NCBI RefSeq assembly: GCF_002311515.1
Contig: NZ_DCAO01000053.1
Span: 1-13,363, forward strand
Reading direction: 5' to 3'
DNA length: 13,363 nt
From: Thalassospira sp. UBA1131
GTDB taxonomy: Bacteria; Pseudomonadota; Alphaproteobacteria; Rhodospirillales; Thalassospiraceae
The notes beneath the pieces were generated by a model that had not been told where the DNA came from, ran no database searches, and saw only the letters and a program-made list of their open reading frames with translations. A program made the translations under genes and the position numbers. This document shows positions 5,815 to 13,321 of the stretch, piece by piece (position 1 is the first letter of the stretch; every line of letters begins with the position of its first letter).

Positions 5815-6837
5815 ATGGGCTACAAAATCGCCGTTGTTGGCGCGACCGGAAATGTCGGGCGCGAGATGCTTAACACCCTTGCCGAACGCAAATTCCCGGC
5901 AGACGAAATCTTTGCGCTGGCATCGTCGAAATCCATCGGACGCACCGTGGGCTATGGCGAAGATGACGAGATCAGTGTTCTTGATGCAGCAACCTTTGAT
6001 TTCTCAAAGGCCGATATCGCCCTGTTCTCGGCCGGTGGTGAAACCGCCAAGAAACTGGCCCCCAAGGCCGCCGAGGCAGGCTGCGTTGTCATCGACAATT
6101 CCAGCTATTGGCGCATGGAACCGGGTGTTCCGCTGGTCGTGCCCGAGGTCAATGGCGATGCGCTGGCCGGATACGCCAAAAAGAACATCATCGCCAACCC
6201 GAACTGCTCGACCATTCAGATGGTTCTGGCCCTTAAGCCGCTTCATGACATCGCAACGATCAAACGTATCGTTGTTGCGACCTATCAGTCGGTGTCGGGT
6301 GCCGGGCGTGCCGCCATGGACGAGCTGTTTAACCAGACCAAAGGCATCTATGTGAATGATCCGCCCAAGAAGGAGGAATTCACCAAACAGATCGCCTTTA
6401 ACGTCATCCCGCATATCGACAATTTCATGGATGATGGCGCAACCCGCGAAGAATGGAAAATGTCGGTCGAGACCCGCAAAATTCTTGCGCCGGAAATCGC
6501 AGTCCACGCCACCTGCGTGCGCGTCCCGGTCTTTGTCGGCCATGGCGAAGCGGTCAATATCGAGTTCGAAAAACCGATCACAGTCGAAGAAGCCCGCAAG
6601 GCGATGAAAAACTTCCCCGGTGTTTCGGTTGTCGATTACCGGCAGGACGAAGGCTATGTCACCCCGCAGGAAGTCCAGGGCGAGGACAATGTCTTTGTCT
6701 CGCGCGTGCGTAAGGACCCGACCGTCGCAAATGGCCTGTCACTGTGGTGCGTTGGTGACAACCTGCGTAAGGGGGCGGCCCTGAATGCGGTTCAGATTGC
6801 CGAAAAACTGGTCGCAGAATTCCTGCCGAAGAAATAA
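5815..6837 (+). CDS. asd: Aspartate-semialdehyde dehydrogenase
   Basis: Asd reduces aspartyl-4-phosphate to aspartate-4-semialdehyde with NADPH, the branch point toward lysine/diaminopimelate, threonine and methionine, so it also feeds cell-wall synthesis. The product has 340 residues, normal for the bacterial family. The dinucleotide-binding loop GATGNVGREM is at 9-18. The active-site cysteine is C131 in NPNCSTIQM. SVSGAGR is at 159-165. The catalytic histidine fits H243 in VFVGHGEAV. EEWKMSVETRKIL (212-224) is a family segment. The frame is open upstream to 5596, but the ATG at 5815 is the start: AAAGAGG lies 7 bp before it and the Rossmann strand begins at once. It is transcribed alone and has a terminator after it. 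In related bacteria asd often follows leuB directly; here about 4.2 kb separates them. Confidence 0.97.
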   Translation: MGYKIAVVGATGNVGREMLNTLAERKFPADEIFALASSKSIGRTVGYGEDDEISVLDAATFDFSKADIALFSAGGETAKKLAPKAAEAGCVVIDNSSYWRMEPGVPLVVPEVNGDALAGYAKKNIIANPNCSTIQMVLALKPLHDIATIKRIVVATYQSVSGAGRAAMDELFNQTKGIYVNDPPKKEEFTKQIAFNVIPHIDNFMDDGATREEWKMSVETRKILAPEIAVHATCVRVPVFVGHGEAVNIEFEKPITVEEARKAMKNFPGVSVVDYRQDEGYVTPQEVQGEDNVFVSRVRKDPTVANGLSLWCVGDNLRKGAALNAVQIAEKLVAEFLPKK

Positions 6838-6869
6838 GCGATCCCTTGGATCCGCAACAGATTTCAACC

Positions 6870-6896
6870 AAAACCCGCCTGTCATGGGCGGGTTTT
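6870..6896 (+). terminator. Intrinsic terminator of asd
   Basis: AAAACCCGCC (6870-6879) and GGCGGGTTTT (6887-6896) form a perfect 10-bp stem with a 7-base loop. T residues end the right arm, and A residues start the left one. It begins 33 bp past the asd stop. Confidence 0.9.
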
Positions 6897-7026
6897 GTCG
6901 TTCCATATCCCGGCAAGATGCTGGTCAGAGGCAAAAAAAGGCGCTAGGGAAAAAGAAGACAAACTTTCAAAATCAAAAAATACCTGTTCGCCTTTTGGCA
7001 ACGGATCAAAAAGTCCGGGGAATGAG

Positions 7027-7977
7027 ATGGTCAAACGCACCCGCAAGGAAGCGGCCCGCCTCGATGAAGCTGCCCGCGCTGGCTGGCTTTATTACTGTGC
7101 TGGCAACACGCAAGATGAAATCGCCCAGAAGCTTGGTGTGTCACGCCCGACCGCACAGCGTCTGGTGTCTGCTGCCGTCAGCGAGGGACTGGTAAAGGTT
7201 CGCCTTGATCACCCGATCGCGCGCTGCATGGAACTGGGCAAGGCGATCTGCGAGACCTATGGCATTGCCGGTTGCGATGTGGTGCCAACCGATCCGGCGG
7301 CACCCGATGCGATGTTTGGCATGGCGCAGGCGGCGGCAAACTATCTCGAACGTGCGCTGCATTCCACCGAACCAAAAATCATCGCACTCGGTACCGGGCG
7401 CGCCATGCGCGCCATGGTCGATGAAATCGGGCGTATTGATGCCTATCATCACAAGATCGTTTCCCTGGTCGGCACCATCGCCCATGACGGGGCGGCCAGT
7501 TTCTATGATGCGGTGACCGATCTTGCCGACCGCACCCGTGCGCCGCATTACCCGCTGCCGATCCCGGTGATCATTGCCGATCCGCAGATGCGCGAACGCA
7601 TGCAGCAACAGCCCCCGATGGACAATATCCTCAAACTCGCGCGCGAGGCCGACATCCGCTTTATCGGGGTCGGGCATCTGGGCGATGATGCACCGCTGCA
7701 TATTGACGGCTTTATCTCGAAAGACGAGCTGGTGTCGCTGCGCGAAAGTGGCGGCATCGGCGAAGTGATCAGTTGGTCGTTTGATCAGGACGGCAATATC
7801 CTCGATCATCCGGTCAATCATTGCGTGACCAGCGCGCCCGCCGTCCAGCCGGCAACCAACACCATTGCAGTCGCCAAGGGTGCGAAAAAGGTTGCCGCGA
7901 TTCGCGGTGCGATGCGTGGTCAATTGATTTCAACGCTGATTACCGACGAAGCCACTGCGGAAAGTTTGCTGCGCTAG
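7027..7977 (+). CDS. SorC/DeoR-type sugar-binding transcriptional regulator
   Basis: A 316-residue SorC-family regulator: an N-terminal helix-turn-helix (residues 29-58, QDEIAQKLGVSRPTAQRLVS) and a large C-terminal effector domain related to sugar-phosphate isomerases. The effector domain shows GTGRAMRAM at 122-130, GVGHLGDDAP at 214-223 and the family-typical end AKGAKKVAAIRGAM. Such proteins usually bind a phosphorylated or free sugar or sugar alcohol and control the neighbouring catabolic operon. The ATG at 7027 is chosen because GGGGA lies 5 bp upstream and the DNA-binding domain starts right after a basic tail; the frame is open farther upstream to 6895 but that part overlaps the asd terminator. 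It lies before a polyol transporter operon on the same strand, separated by a terminator. It is the obvious regulator of that operon; whether it activates or represses is unknown. Confidence 0.93.
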   Translation: MVKRTRKEAARLDEAARAGWLYYCAGNTQDEIAQKLGVSRPTAQRLVSAAVSEGLVKVRLDHPIARCMELGKAICETYGIAGCDVVPTDPAAPDAMFGMAQAAANYLERALHSTEPKIIALGTGRAMRAMVDEIGRIDAYHHKIVSLVGTIAHDGAASFYDAVTDLADRTRAPHYPLPIPVIIADPQMRERMQQQPPMDNILKLAREADIRFIGVGHLGDDAPLHIDGFISKDELVSLRESGGIGEVISWSFDQDGNILDHPVNHCVTSAPAVQPATNTIAVAKGAKKVAAIRGAMRGQLISTLITDEATAESLLR

Positions 7978-8014
7978 CACGCGGCATTTTTCACCCACAC
8001 AGCAAATAGTTCTG

Positions 8015-8041
8015 CGCCCTGCCACCCATGTCGGCAGGGCG
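8015..8041 (+). terminator. Intrinsic terminator after the regulator gene
   Basis: CGCCCTGCC (8015-8023) pairs with GGCAGGGCG (8033-8041) around a 9-base loop and is followed by TTTCTTTG. It separates the regulator transcript from the transporter promoter region. Confidence 0.8.
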
Positions 8042-8071
8042 TTTCTTTGTGCGCCGCAAAAACGATTTTGT

Positions 8072-8100
8072 TTGACAAGCAATGGCGAAATTGAGTGAAT
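8072..8100 (+). promoter_or_regulatory. Candidate promoter of the polyol transporter operon
   Basis: A perfect TTGACA lies at 8072-8077. At 17-bp spacing the -10 position falls on GTGAAT (8095-8100), a poor match, which suggests that an activator may be needed. The downstream ATG is at 8176, leaving a leader of about 70 bases. The -10 position lies within the first of two operator-like palindromes. Confidence 0.45.
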
Positions 8101-8105
8101 GCTCA
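8092..8105. promoter_or_regulatory. Operator-like site 1
   Basis: TGAGTGAATGCTCA has TGAG/CTCA ends. Together with the second site 19 bp farther on it gives the shared pattern TGARYRAATGMTCA. It overlaps the expected -10 position. The SorC-type regulator upstream is the likely ligand-responsive binder; this is inferred from context. Confidence 0.45.
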
Positions 8106-8110
8106 TTACC

Positions 8111-8124
8111 TGAACAAATGATCA
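8111..8124. promoter_or_regulatory. Operator-like site 2
   Basis: TGAACAAATGATCA is an imperfect palindrome (TGA-CA/TG-TCA paired, two non-pairing positions). It shares 10 of 14 bases with site 1, the other differences being mostly transitions. It starts 19 bp after site 1, close to two helical turns, and lies in the probable start region of the transcript. Confidence 0.45.
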
Positions 8125-8175
8125 ATGTGGGCAACCGAAGTTGCTCAGCGGGTAAATAGTCCTTTGGGAGGAAAT

Positions 8176-9486
8176 ATGAAACGCGTAATGGGAGTAGCGC
8201 TTTGTGCGCTGCTGGCAGGCGGTGTTGCACACGCCAATGCCGAAACGAAACTGACCATCGCTACCGTCAACAACGGTGACATGATCCGCATGCAGAAGCT
8301 GACGGATGATTTCACCTCCAAGAATCCTGACATTTCCCTTGAGTGGGTCACGCTTGAGGAAAACACCCTGCGTCAGCGCGTTACCACTGACATCGCCACC
8401 AAAGGCGGTCAGTATGACGTCATGACCATTGGTACCTACGAAGTGCCGATCTGGGCTGAAAAAGGCTGGCTCGCACCGCTTGATAATCTTGGTTCCGACT
8501 ATGACGTCGATGACCTGATGCCTGCGATCCGCTCTGCCGTTTCCAACGATGGTCAGCTTTATGCTGCACCGTTCTACGGCGAAAGCTCGATGATGATGTA
8601 CCGCACCGACCTGTTCGAAGCTGCCGGTATTGAAATCAACGGCCGCCTGACCTGGGACCAGACCCTTGAAATCGCCAAGAAACTCCACAAGCCTGACGAA
8701 GGTGTCTATGGCATCTGCCTGCGTGGCAAGGCCGGCTGGGGTGAAAACATGGCGCTGATCACCACCATGGGCAATGCCTTTGGTGCACGCCTGTTCGACG
8801 AGAACTGGAACCCGACCTTCGACAGTGCCGAGTGGAAAAATGCGCTCGACATGTACACCAACGTCCTTGGTAACTACGGTCCTCCCGGTGCGACCTCGAA
8901 CGGCTTTAACGAAAACCTTTCGCTGTTCAACTCCGGCAAGTGCGGCATGTGGATTGATGCCACCGTTGCGGCATCCTTCGTGACCAACCCCAAAGAATCC
9001 AAAGTTGCAGACAAGGTCGGCTTCACCGAAGCACCGTGCGCTGTAACCTGCACCGGTGCCAACTGGCTCTGGGCTTGGAACCTTGGCATTCCGATGGGTT
9101 CCCAGAAAGTAGAAGCAGCTCAGAAGTTCATCTCCTGGGCGACCTCGAAAGCCTATCTGGAACTGGTTGCCTCCAAAGAAGGTTGGGCAAACGTACCGCC
9201 GGGCACCCGTATGTCGCTTTATCAGAACCCGAAATATCTTGAAGCGGCACCGTTCGCAGACGAGACCCTTCTGGCGATCGACAGCGCAGACCCGATCAAC
9301 TCGACCCTGGAACCGAAGCCGTATGTTGGTGTTCAGTTCGCTGCAATCCCTGAATTCCAGGGTATCGGCACCACGGTCGGTCAGCAGTTCTCCGCAGCCC
9401 TTGCAGGTCAGATGAGTGTTGAAGAGGCCCTTTCGGCCGCTCAGTCCAGCACCGATCGTACCATGCGCAAGGCTGGTTACTACTGA
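8176..9486 (+). CDS. smoE: Sugar-alcohol ABC transporter periplasmic binding protein (SmoE-like)
   Basis: A 436-residue extracellular solute-binding protein of the family-1 type that captures a sugar or sugar alcohol in the periplasm and passes it to the permease pair encoded downstream. MKR and a hydrophobic stretch (residues 4-17) form a signal peptide, with a likely cut after AHA (18-20) or ANA (20-22). The mature part begins KLTIATVNNGDMIRMQKL, a standard first strand and helix. There is no lipobox cysteine. The length and the gene order match SmoE of the Rhodobacter sorbitol/mannitol transporter. GGGAGG is 4 bp before the ATG at 8176; an in-frame ATG at 8125 would bury the signal peptide. 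It is the first gene of the operon, followed by a strong terminator that would give it more transcript than the membrane genes. The exact polyol is not readable. Confidence 0.92.
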   Translation: MKRVMGVALCALLAGGVAHANAETKLTIATVNNGDMIRMQKLTDDFTSKNPDISLEWVTLEENTLRQRVTTDIATKGGQYDVMTIGTYEVPIWAEKGWLAPLDNLGSDYDVDDLMPAIRSAVSNDGQLYAAPFYGESSMMMYRTDLFEAAGIEINGRLTWDQTLEIAKKLHKPDEGVYGICLRGKAGWGENMALITTMGNAFGARLFDENWNPTFDSAEWKNALDMYTNVLGNYGPPGATSNGFNENLSLFNSGKCGMWIDATVAASFVTNPKESKVADKVGFTEAPCAVTCTGANWLWAWNLGIPMGSQKVEAAQKFISWATSKAYLELVASKEGWANVPPGTRMSLYQNPKYLEAAPFADETLLAIDSADPINSTLEPKPYVGVQFAAIPEFQGIGTTVGQQFSAALAGQMSVEEALSAAQSSTDRTMRKAGYY

Positions 9487-9495
9487 TACACTACC

Positions 9496-9533
9496 CAGAC
9501 CGGACTTCCGCCCTTGATGCGACGTCCGGTCTG
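9496..9533 (+). repeat. Stem-loop after the binding-protein gene
   Basis: CAGACCGGAC (9496-9505) and GTCCGGTCTG (9524-9533) are perfectly complementary around an 18-base loop, 9 bp past the stop codon. No T-run follows. It lies just before the true terminator and may protect the 3' end of the binding-protein mRNA from exonucleases. Confidence 0.6.
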
Positions 9534-9558
9534 AACCTCCTTGACCTGAGAGAAACTT

Positions 9559-9592
9559 GGGTGGTGGTTGCAAAACACACCACCCTTTTTTT
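9559..9592 (+). terminator. Intra-operon intrinsic terminator after the binding-protein gene
   Basis: GGGTGGTG (9559-9566) pairs with CACCACCC (9578-9585) around an 11-base loop, followed at once by seven T residues (9586-9592). It lies between the binding-protein gene and the permease genes. Partial read-through would give high binding-protein and low permease expression. No clear promoter follows in 9593-9638, where only a small TAGGC/GCCTA hairpin (9604-9618) is seen. Confidence 0.88.
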
Positions 9593-9650
9593 CCCTTAAA
9601 GACTAGGCTCAGGGCCTAAGGATCGAAACGACAATTTCGGGGAGCACATC

Positions 9651-10523
9651 ATGTCGACACGGGCCTCGACCCTTACCGGGCGTATCATGTCCGCACCGTC
9701 GATCATCGTCCTGTTCTTGTGGATGGCCGTCCCGCTGGGCATGACGATTTACTTCTCCTTCCTGCGCTACAACCTGTTGTCGCCGGGAATGGAAGAGTGG
9801 ATCGGTACACTTAACTACGAATTCTTCCTGACAGATCCCGCGTTCTTCGCGTCCCTTACCAACACCCTTTTGCTGGTCGGGTCTGTTCTGGTCATCACGG
9901 TGGTGGGTGGCATCCTTCTGGGTCTGATGCTGGATCAGCCGATCTTCGGGCGCGGTATCTTGCGCCTGCTGGTGATTGCACCGTTCTTCATCATGCCGAC
10001 CGTGAACGCGCTGGTCTGGAAGAACCTTTTGATGGATCCGGTGTCAGGCATGTTTGCCTGGATCGCCAGCCTGTTCGGGTTGCCCGCGATTGACTGGTTC
10101 ACCAATGCACCGCTGACCTCGATCATCATCATGGTGTCCTGGCAATGGTTGCCCTTTGCCGTTTTGATCCTGTTGACTGCCCTGCAATCGCTCGACCGCG
10201 ATCAAAAAGAAGCCGCCCAGATGGACGGTGCCGGTCCGGTCGCGATCTTCTTCTATATCACCCTGCCGCACCTTAGCCGTGCGATCACGGTGGTTGTTCT
10301 GATCGAAACCATCTTCCTGCTTACCGTCTTTGCCGAGATCTTTGTCACCACTGGTGGTGGCCCGGGCTTGGCAACGACCAACATCGCCTTCCTCGTTTAT
10401 ACGCAGGCGCTGTTGCAGTTCGATGTTGGTGGCGCATCTGCCGGCGGCATTGTCGCGGTCATTCTGGCCAATATCGTGGCGATCTTCCTGATCCGCCTCA
10501 TCGGCAAGAACCTGGACAAATAG
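9651..10523 (+). CDS. smoF: Sugar-alcohol ABC transporter permease, MalF-type (SmoF-like)
   Basis: One of the two inner-membrane subunits that form the translocation path. The 290-residue protein has six likely membrane helices (about 14-34, 72-94, 102-124, 157-178, 210-232, 264-284). The cytoplasmic EAA loop that docks on the ATPase is at 187-208, starting EAAQMDGAGPVAIFFY. The size is that of short MalF-type permeases of the CUT1 group, without the long periplasmic insertion of E. coli MalF. GGGGAG (9639-9644) lies 6 bp before the ATG. It begins 164 bp after the binding-protein stop, past a terminator, and ends 9 bp before the next permease. The name follows gene order; the substrate is inferred from the operon. 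Confidence 0.93.
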   Translation: MSTRASTLTGRIMSAPSIIVLFLWMAVPLGMTIYFSFLRYNLLSPGMEEWIGTLNYEFFLTDPAFFASLTNTLLLVGSVLVITVVGGILLGLMLDQPIFGRGILRLLVIAPFFIMPTVNALVWKNLLMDPVSGMFAWIASLFGLPAIDWFTNAPLTSIIIMVSWQWLPFAVLILLTALQSLDRDQKEAAQMDGAGPVAIFFYITLPHLSRAITVVVLIETIFLLTVFAEIFVTTGGGPGLATTNIAFLVYTQALLQFDVGGASAGGIVAVILANIVAIFLIRLIGKNLDK

Positions 10524-10532
10524 GGGCACGAC

Positions 10533-11363
10533 ATGGAAAGCAAACAAACACCCCTTGGCTATGTCAGCTTCTCGGTCTTCGCGTGGATCGTGGGTCTTCT
10601 GATCTTCTTCCCGATCTTCTGGATGGTGCTGACCAGCTTCAAGACCGAACTCGAAGCGGTCTCCATCCCGCCGAGCTTCATCTCGTTCGACTGGACGCTT
10701 GAAAACTATGCCGAGGTCCAGCAACGCTCGAACTATTTCAAGTTCGCCATGAACTCGGTGATCCTCGCGGTCGGCTCCACCCTAGTGGGTCTGGTCTTTG
10801 CCGTGACGTGCGCATGGGCAATGGCCTTTAACCCGACCAAACGCACCAAGGACGCCCTTCTGTGGATGCTCTCGACCAAGATGATGCCGCCGGTCGGCGT
10901 TCTGGTCCCGATCTATCTGGTGTTCCGCGATTGGGGACTGCTCGATACCCGCTTTGGTCTGATCATGGTTCTGTTCTTGATGAACCTGCCGATCATGGTC
11001 TGGATGCTCTACACCTACTTCAAGGAAATCCCGACCGACATCCTCGAAGCGGCCCGCATGGATGGCGCAACCCTGCCCAAGGAAATCATCTTTGTGCTGT
11101 TGCCCATGGCGGTTCCCGGCATCGCATCGACCATGCTGCTCAACATCATTCTGGCATGGAACGAAGCCTTCTGGACGCTCAACCTGACAACGTCCGATGC
11201 AGCCCCGCTGACAGCTTTCATCGCCTCCTACTCAAGCCCCGAGGGCCTGTTCTGGGCGAAGCTTTCAGCCGCATCGACGCTCGCGGTTGCCCCAATTCTC
11301 GTGATTGGCTGGTTCTCTCAGAAACAGCTGGTTCGTGGTCTGACATTCGGCGCGGTCAAGTAA
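10533..11363 (+). CDS. smoG: Sugar-alcohol ABC transporter permease, MalG-type (SmoG-like)
   Basis: The second inner-membrane subunit of the importer, 276 residues. Hydrophobic helices are seen near 12-33, 73-96, 109-131, 142-162, 188-208 and 243-261. The EAA loop is at 172-193, starting EAARMDGATLPKEIIF. The C-terminus QKQLVRGLTFGAVK is typical for MalG-type polyol permeases. Only 9 bases separate it from the smoF-like stop, with AGGGGC overlapping the upstream stop codon as ribosome-binding site, so translation is probably coupled. The ATPase gene starts 39 bp downstream. Confidence 0.93.
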   Translation: MESKQTPLGYVSFSVFAWIVGLLIFFPIFWMVLTSFKTELEAVSIPPSFISFDWTLENYAEVQQRSNYFKFAMNSVILAVGSTLVGLVFAVTCAWAMAFNPTKRTKDALLWMLSTKMMPPVGVLVPIYLVFRDWGLLDTRFGLIMVLFLMNLPIMVWMLYTYFKEIPTDILEAARMDGATLPKEIIFVLLPMAVPGIASTMLLNIILAWNEAFWTLNLTTSDAAPLTAFIASYSSPEGLFWAKLSAASTLAVAPILVIGWFSQKQLVRGLTFGAVK

Positions 11364-11402
11364 CCGCAGCCTGATAGCAATCTGGAAAGAAGGAACACCA
11401 AA

Positions 11403-12410
11403 ATGGGTGCTATCCGACTGGAAAAAGTCAAGAAAACCTTCGGCACACTCGATGTTATTCCCGGTGTCGATCTTGATATCAATGACGGTGAATTCGTGGT
11501 TTTCGTCGGTCCGTCGGGCTGTGGCAAATCAACGCTTCTGCGACTGATTGCAGGCCTTGAAGACGTCACCGATGGCAAAATCCTGATCAACGGAACCGAT
11601 GTCGCCAACGAGGCCCCGGCCAAACGCGGCCTGTCCATGGTCTTTCAGTCCTATGCGCTTTACCCGCATATGACCGTCTATAACAACATTGCCTTTGGCC
11701 TGAAAATGGCCGGTGAAAGCAAGGAAGTTATCGAAGAGAAAGTCCAGTCTGCGGCCAAGATCCTGAACCTGACCGACTATCTTGAACGTCGCCCGGGCGC
11801 ACTTTCGGGTGGTCAACGTCAACGTGTTGCCATTGGCCGTGCGATTGTCCGTAACCCGGCGGCCTTCCTGTTTGACGAACCGCTGTCCAACCTTGATGCG
11901 GCGCTGCGTGTGAACATGCGGCTCGAAATCACCGGTCTGCATCAGGAACTGAAAACCACCATGATCTACGTGACCCACGATCAGGTCGAAGCCATGACCA
12001 TGGCCGACAAGATCGTGGTCCTTCAGGCGGGCCGTGTTGAACAGGTCGGCAAGCCGATGGAACTTTACAACAACCCGACAAACAAGTTTGTCGCGGGCTT
12101 TATCGGGTCACCGAAAATGAACTTCCTGGGCGGGGAGCTTGCCAAAAAATACGATTGCCACGAAATCGGCATTCGCCCGGAACACTTCGCGATCAGCACC
12201 GAAAAGGGTGAAATCCCGGCAACCGTCAAGATCGCCGAACACCTTGGTGCCGAAACATATCTTCATGTCGAAGCCGACGGTCTCGGTCCGATGACGGTCC
12301 GTGCCACCGGGGAAATCCCGCTTGGCGAACATGACAAGATTTTCCTGACCCCGGAACAGGATCGCATCCATCGCTTTGATGCCCAAGGGCTGGCGCTGGC
12401 CAAATCCTGA
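11403..12410 (+). CDS. smoK: Sugar-alcohol ABC transporter ATP-binding protein (SmoK/MalK-type)
   Basis: The cytoplasmic ATPase that powers uptake, working as a dimer on the two permeases. The 335-residue protein has Walker A GPSGCGKST at 36-44, the Q-loop glutamine Q82, the signature LSGGQ at 134-138, Walker B FLFDEP at 155-160, the D-loop SNLD at 162-165 and the switch histidine H192 in THDQ. The C-terminal third is a MalK-like TOBE/regulatory domain with IGIRPEHF at 255-262. It is slightly shorter than E. coli MalK (about 370), as usual for polyol transporters. AAGGA (11390-11394) lies 8 bp before the ATG. It is followed by a 78-bp gap with a strong hairpin, then the dehydrogenase gene. 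Confidence 0.95.
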   Translation: MGAIRLEKVKKTFGTLDVIPGVDLDINDGEFVVFVGPSGCGKSTLLRLIAGLEDVTDGKILINGTDVANEAPAKRGLSMVFQSYALYPHMTVYNNIAFGLKMAGESKEVIEEKVQSAAKILNLTDYLERRPGALSGGQRQRVAIGRAIVRNPAAFLFDEPLSNLDAALRVNMRLEITGLHQELKTTMIYVTHDQVEAMTMADKIVVLQAGRVEQVGKPMELYNNPTNKFVAGFIGSPKMNFLGGELAKKYDCHEIGIRPEHFAISTEKGEIPATVKIAEHLGAETYLHVEADGLGPMTVRATGEIPLGEHDKIFLTPEQDRIHRFDAQGLALAKS

Positions 12411-12424
12411 TACGTGCAAAAACC

Positions 12425-12455
12425 GGATCGCGATGTCCCACAAACATTGCGATCC
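12425..12455 (+). repeat. Intercistronic stem-loop between the ATPase and dehydrogenase genes
   Basis: GGATCGCGATGT (12425-12436) pairs with ACATTGCGATCC (12444-12455) over 12 bp with one G-T pair and a 7-base loop. It starts 14 bp after the ATPase stop and ends 33 bp before the dehydrogenase start. It has no T-run after it (CGTCTTACC), so it may act in mRNA processing or stability, or as a weak attenuator. Confidence 0.65.
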
Positions 12456-12488
12456 CGTCTTACCAACCAAGCCACTTGTGAGTCCAAA

Positions 12489-13259
12489 ATGTATCTGAAA
12501 AAGTTCGATCTTACGGGCCGTCGGGCCTATGTCACTGGCGGCGGTCGTGCCATCGGCCTGTCCTGCTGCGAAGCTCTGGCAGAGGCCGGCGCCCATGTCA
12601 TCATCGGTGACATCAGCGAAGGTGTTGCCGAAGAAGGCCGCGATTATCTGAAATCCAAAGGTTATTCGGCTGATATCGACATCATGGATGTCACCAACAC
12701 CGATCAGGTCCGTGCAAGTGCCGAAAAGATGGCCAAGCAGGGCGGCGTTGACATCCTGGTCAACAATGCCGGTATCGCACGTTCGGAAACCCCGGCGGAA
12801 ACCGTCACCGATGAACATTGGCTCAATGTCATTGACGTCAACCTGAACGGCACCTTCTGGTGCTGCCGTGAATTCGGCAAGCAGATGCTCGCAAAGAAAA
12901 ACGGCGTCATCGTCAATGTCGGTTCCATGTCTGGCTTTATCGTCAATAAGCCGCAGGAACAGGCCTATTACAACGCTTCCAAGGCAGCGGTCCACCACCT
13001 GACCAAGTCGCTGGCGGCCGAATGGGGCAACCGTGGTGTGCGCGTCAATGCAGTCGCACCGACCTATATCGCAACCCCGCTCAATGAATTCGTAAAATCC
13101 AAGCCGGAAATGTATGACGCGTGGATCAACGGCACCCCGATGGCCCGTCTTGGCCTGACCGAAGAAATCGGATCGGTTGTCCTGTTCCTTGCATCTGATG
13201 CTTCCAGCCTGATGACCGGGTCCATCGTTCTGGCAGATGGGGGTTACACCTGCTGGTAA
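12489..13259 (+). CDS. Short-chain dehydrogenase/reductase, probable polyol dehydrogenase
   Basis: A 256-residue classical SDR that probably oxidises the imported sugar alcohol to a ketose in the cytoplasm. The cofactor loop TGGGRAIG is at 16-23, with alanine (A21) where the TGxxxGxG pattern has its second glycine. D41 after the second strand favours NAD(H). NNAG is at 92-95. The catalytic set fits N118, S148, Y161 and K165 (YNASK). The end, LADGGYTCW, resembles arabinitol- and threitol-type SDRs as I remember them. It differs from Rhodobacter SmoS, which has TGSARGIG and a different C-terminus, so the SmoS name is not used. The ATG at 12489 has only a weak ribosome-binding site (TGTGAG), and is chosen because it fits the family N-terminus. 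It is the last gene of the operon in view. L-xylulose-reductase-like or sorbose-reductase-like activity is also possible. Confidence 0.9.
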   Translation: MYLKKFDLTGRRAYVTGGGRAIGLSCCEALAEAGAHVIIGDISEGVAEEGRDYLKSKGYSADIDIMDVTNTDQVRASAEKMAKQGGVDILVNNAGIARSETPAETVTDEHWLNVIDVNLNGTFWCCREFGKQMLAKKNGVIVNVGSMSGFIVNKPQEQAYYNASKAAVHHLTKSLAAEWGNRGVRVNAVAPTYIATPLNEFVKSKPEMYDAWINGTPMARLGLTEEIGSVVLFLASDASSLMTGSIVLADGGYTCW

Positions 13260-13276
13260 GGCCAGGTGAAACAATA

Positions 13277-13307
13277 TGACCACATTGTCCTGAAGCTTTT
13301 GTGGTCA
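13277..13307. repeat. Inverted repeat after the dehydrogenase gene
   Basis: TGACCACA (13277-13284) and TGTGGTCA (13300-13307) are perfect 8-bp inverted copies 15 bases apart. The repeat lies 17 bp past the dehydrogenase stop and before the terminal hairpin. It has no T-run. It could be a stabilising stem-loop or a regulator site for a gene beyond the window. Confidence 0.45.
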
Positions 13308-13321
13308 GCCAGTTCGACGGA

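Noticed and set aside
8073..8086. A possible third operator, since TGA at 8073 keeps the 19-bp period of the two sites
   Set aside because: Beyond TGA the bases do not match the shared pattern; this TGA is part of the TTGACA box.
8122..9573. A 483-codon open frame on the minus strand opposite the binding-protein gene
   Set aside because: It mirrors the codon pattern of the secure plus-strand gene, has no recognisable domain, and spans its terminator.
12108..13283. A 391-codon open frame on the minus strand opposite the ATPase end and the dehydrogenase
   Set aside because: It covers two unrelated plus-strand genes and a non-coding gap, and its protein shows no family features.
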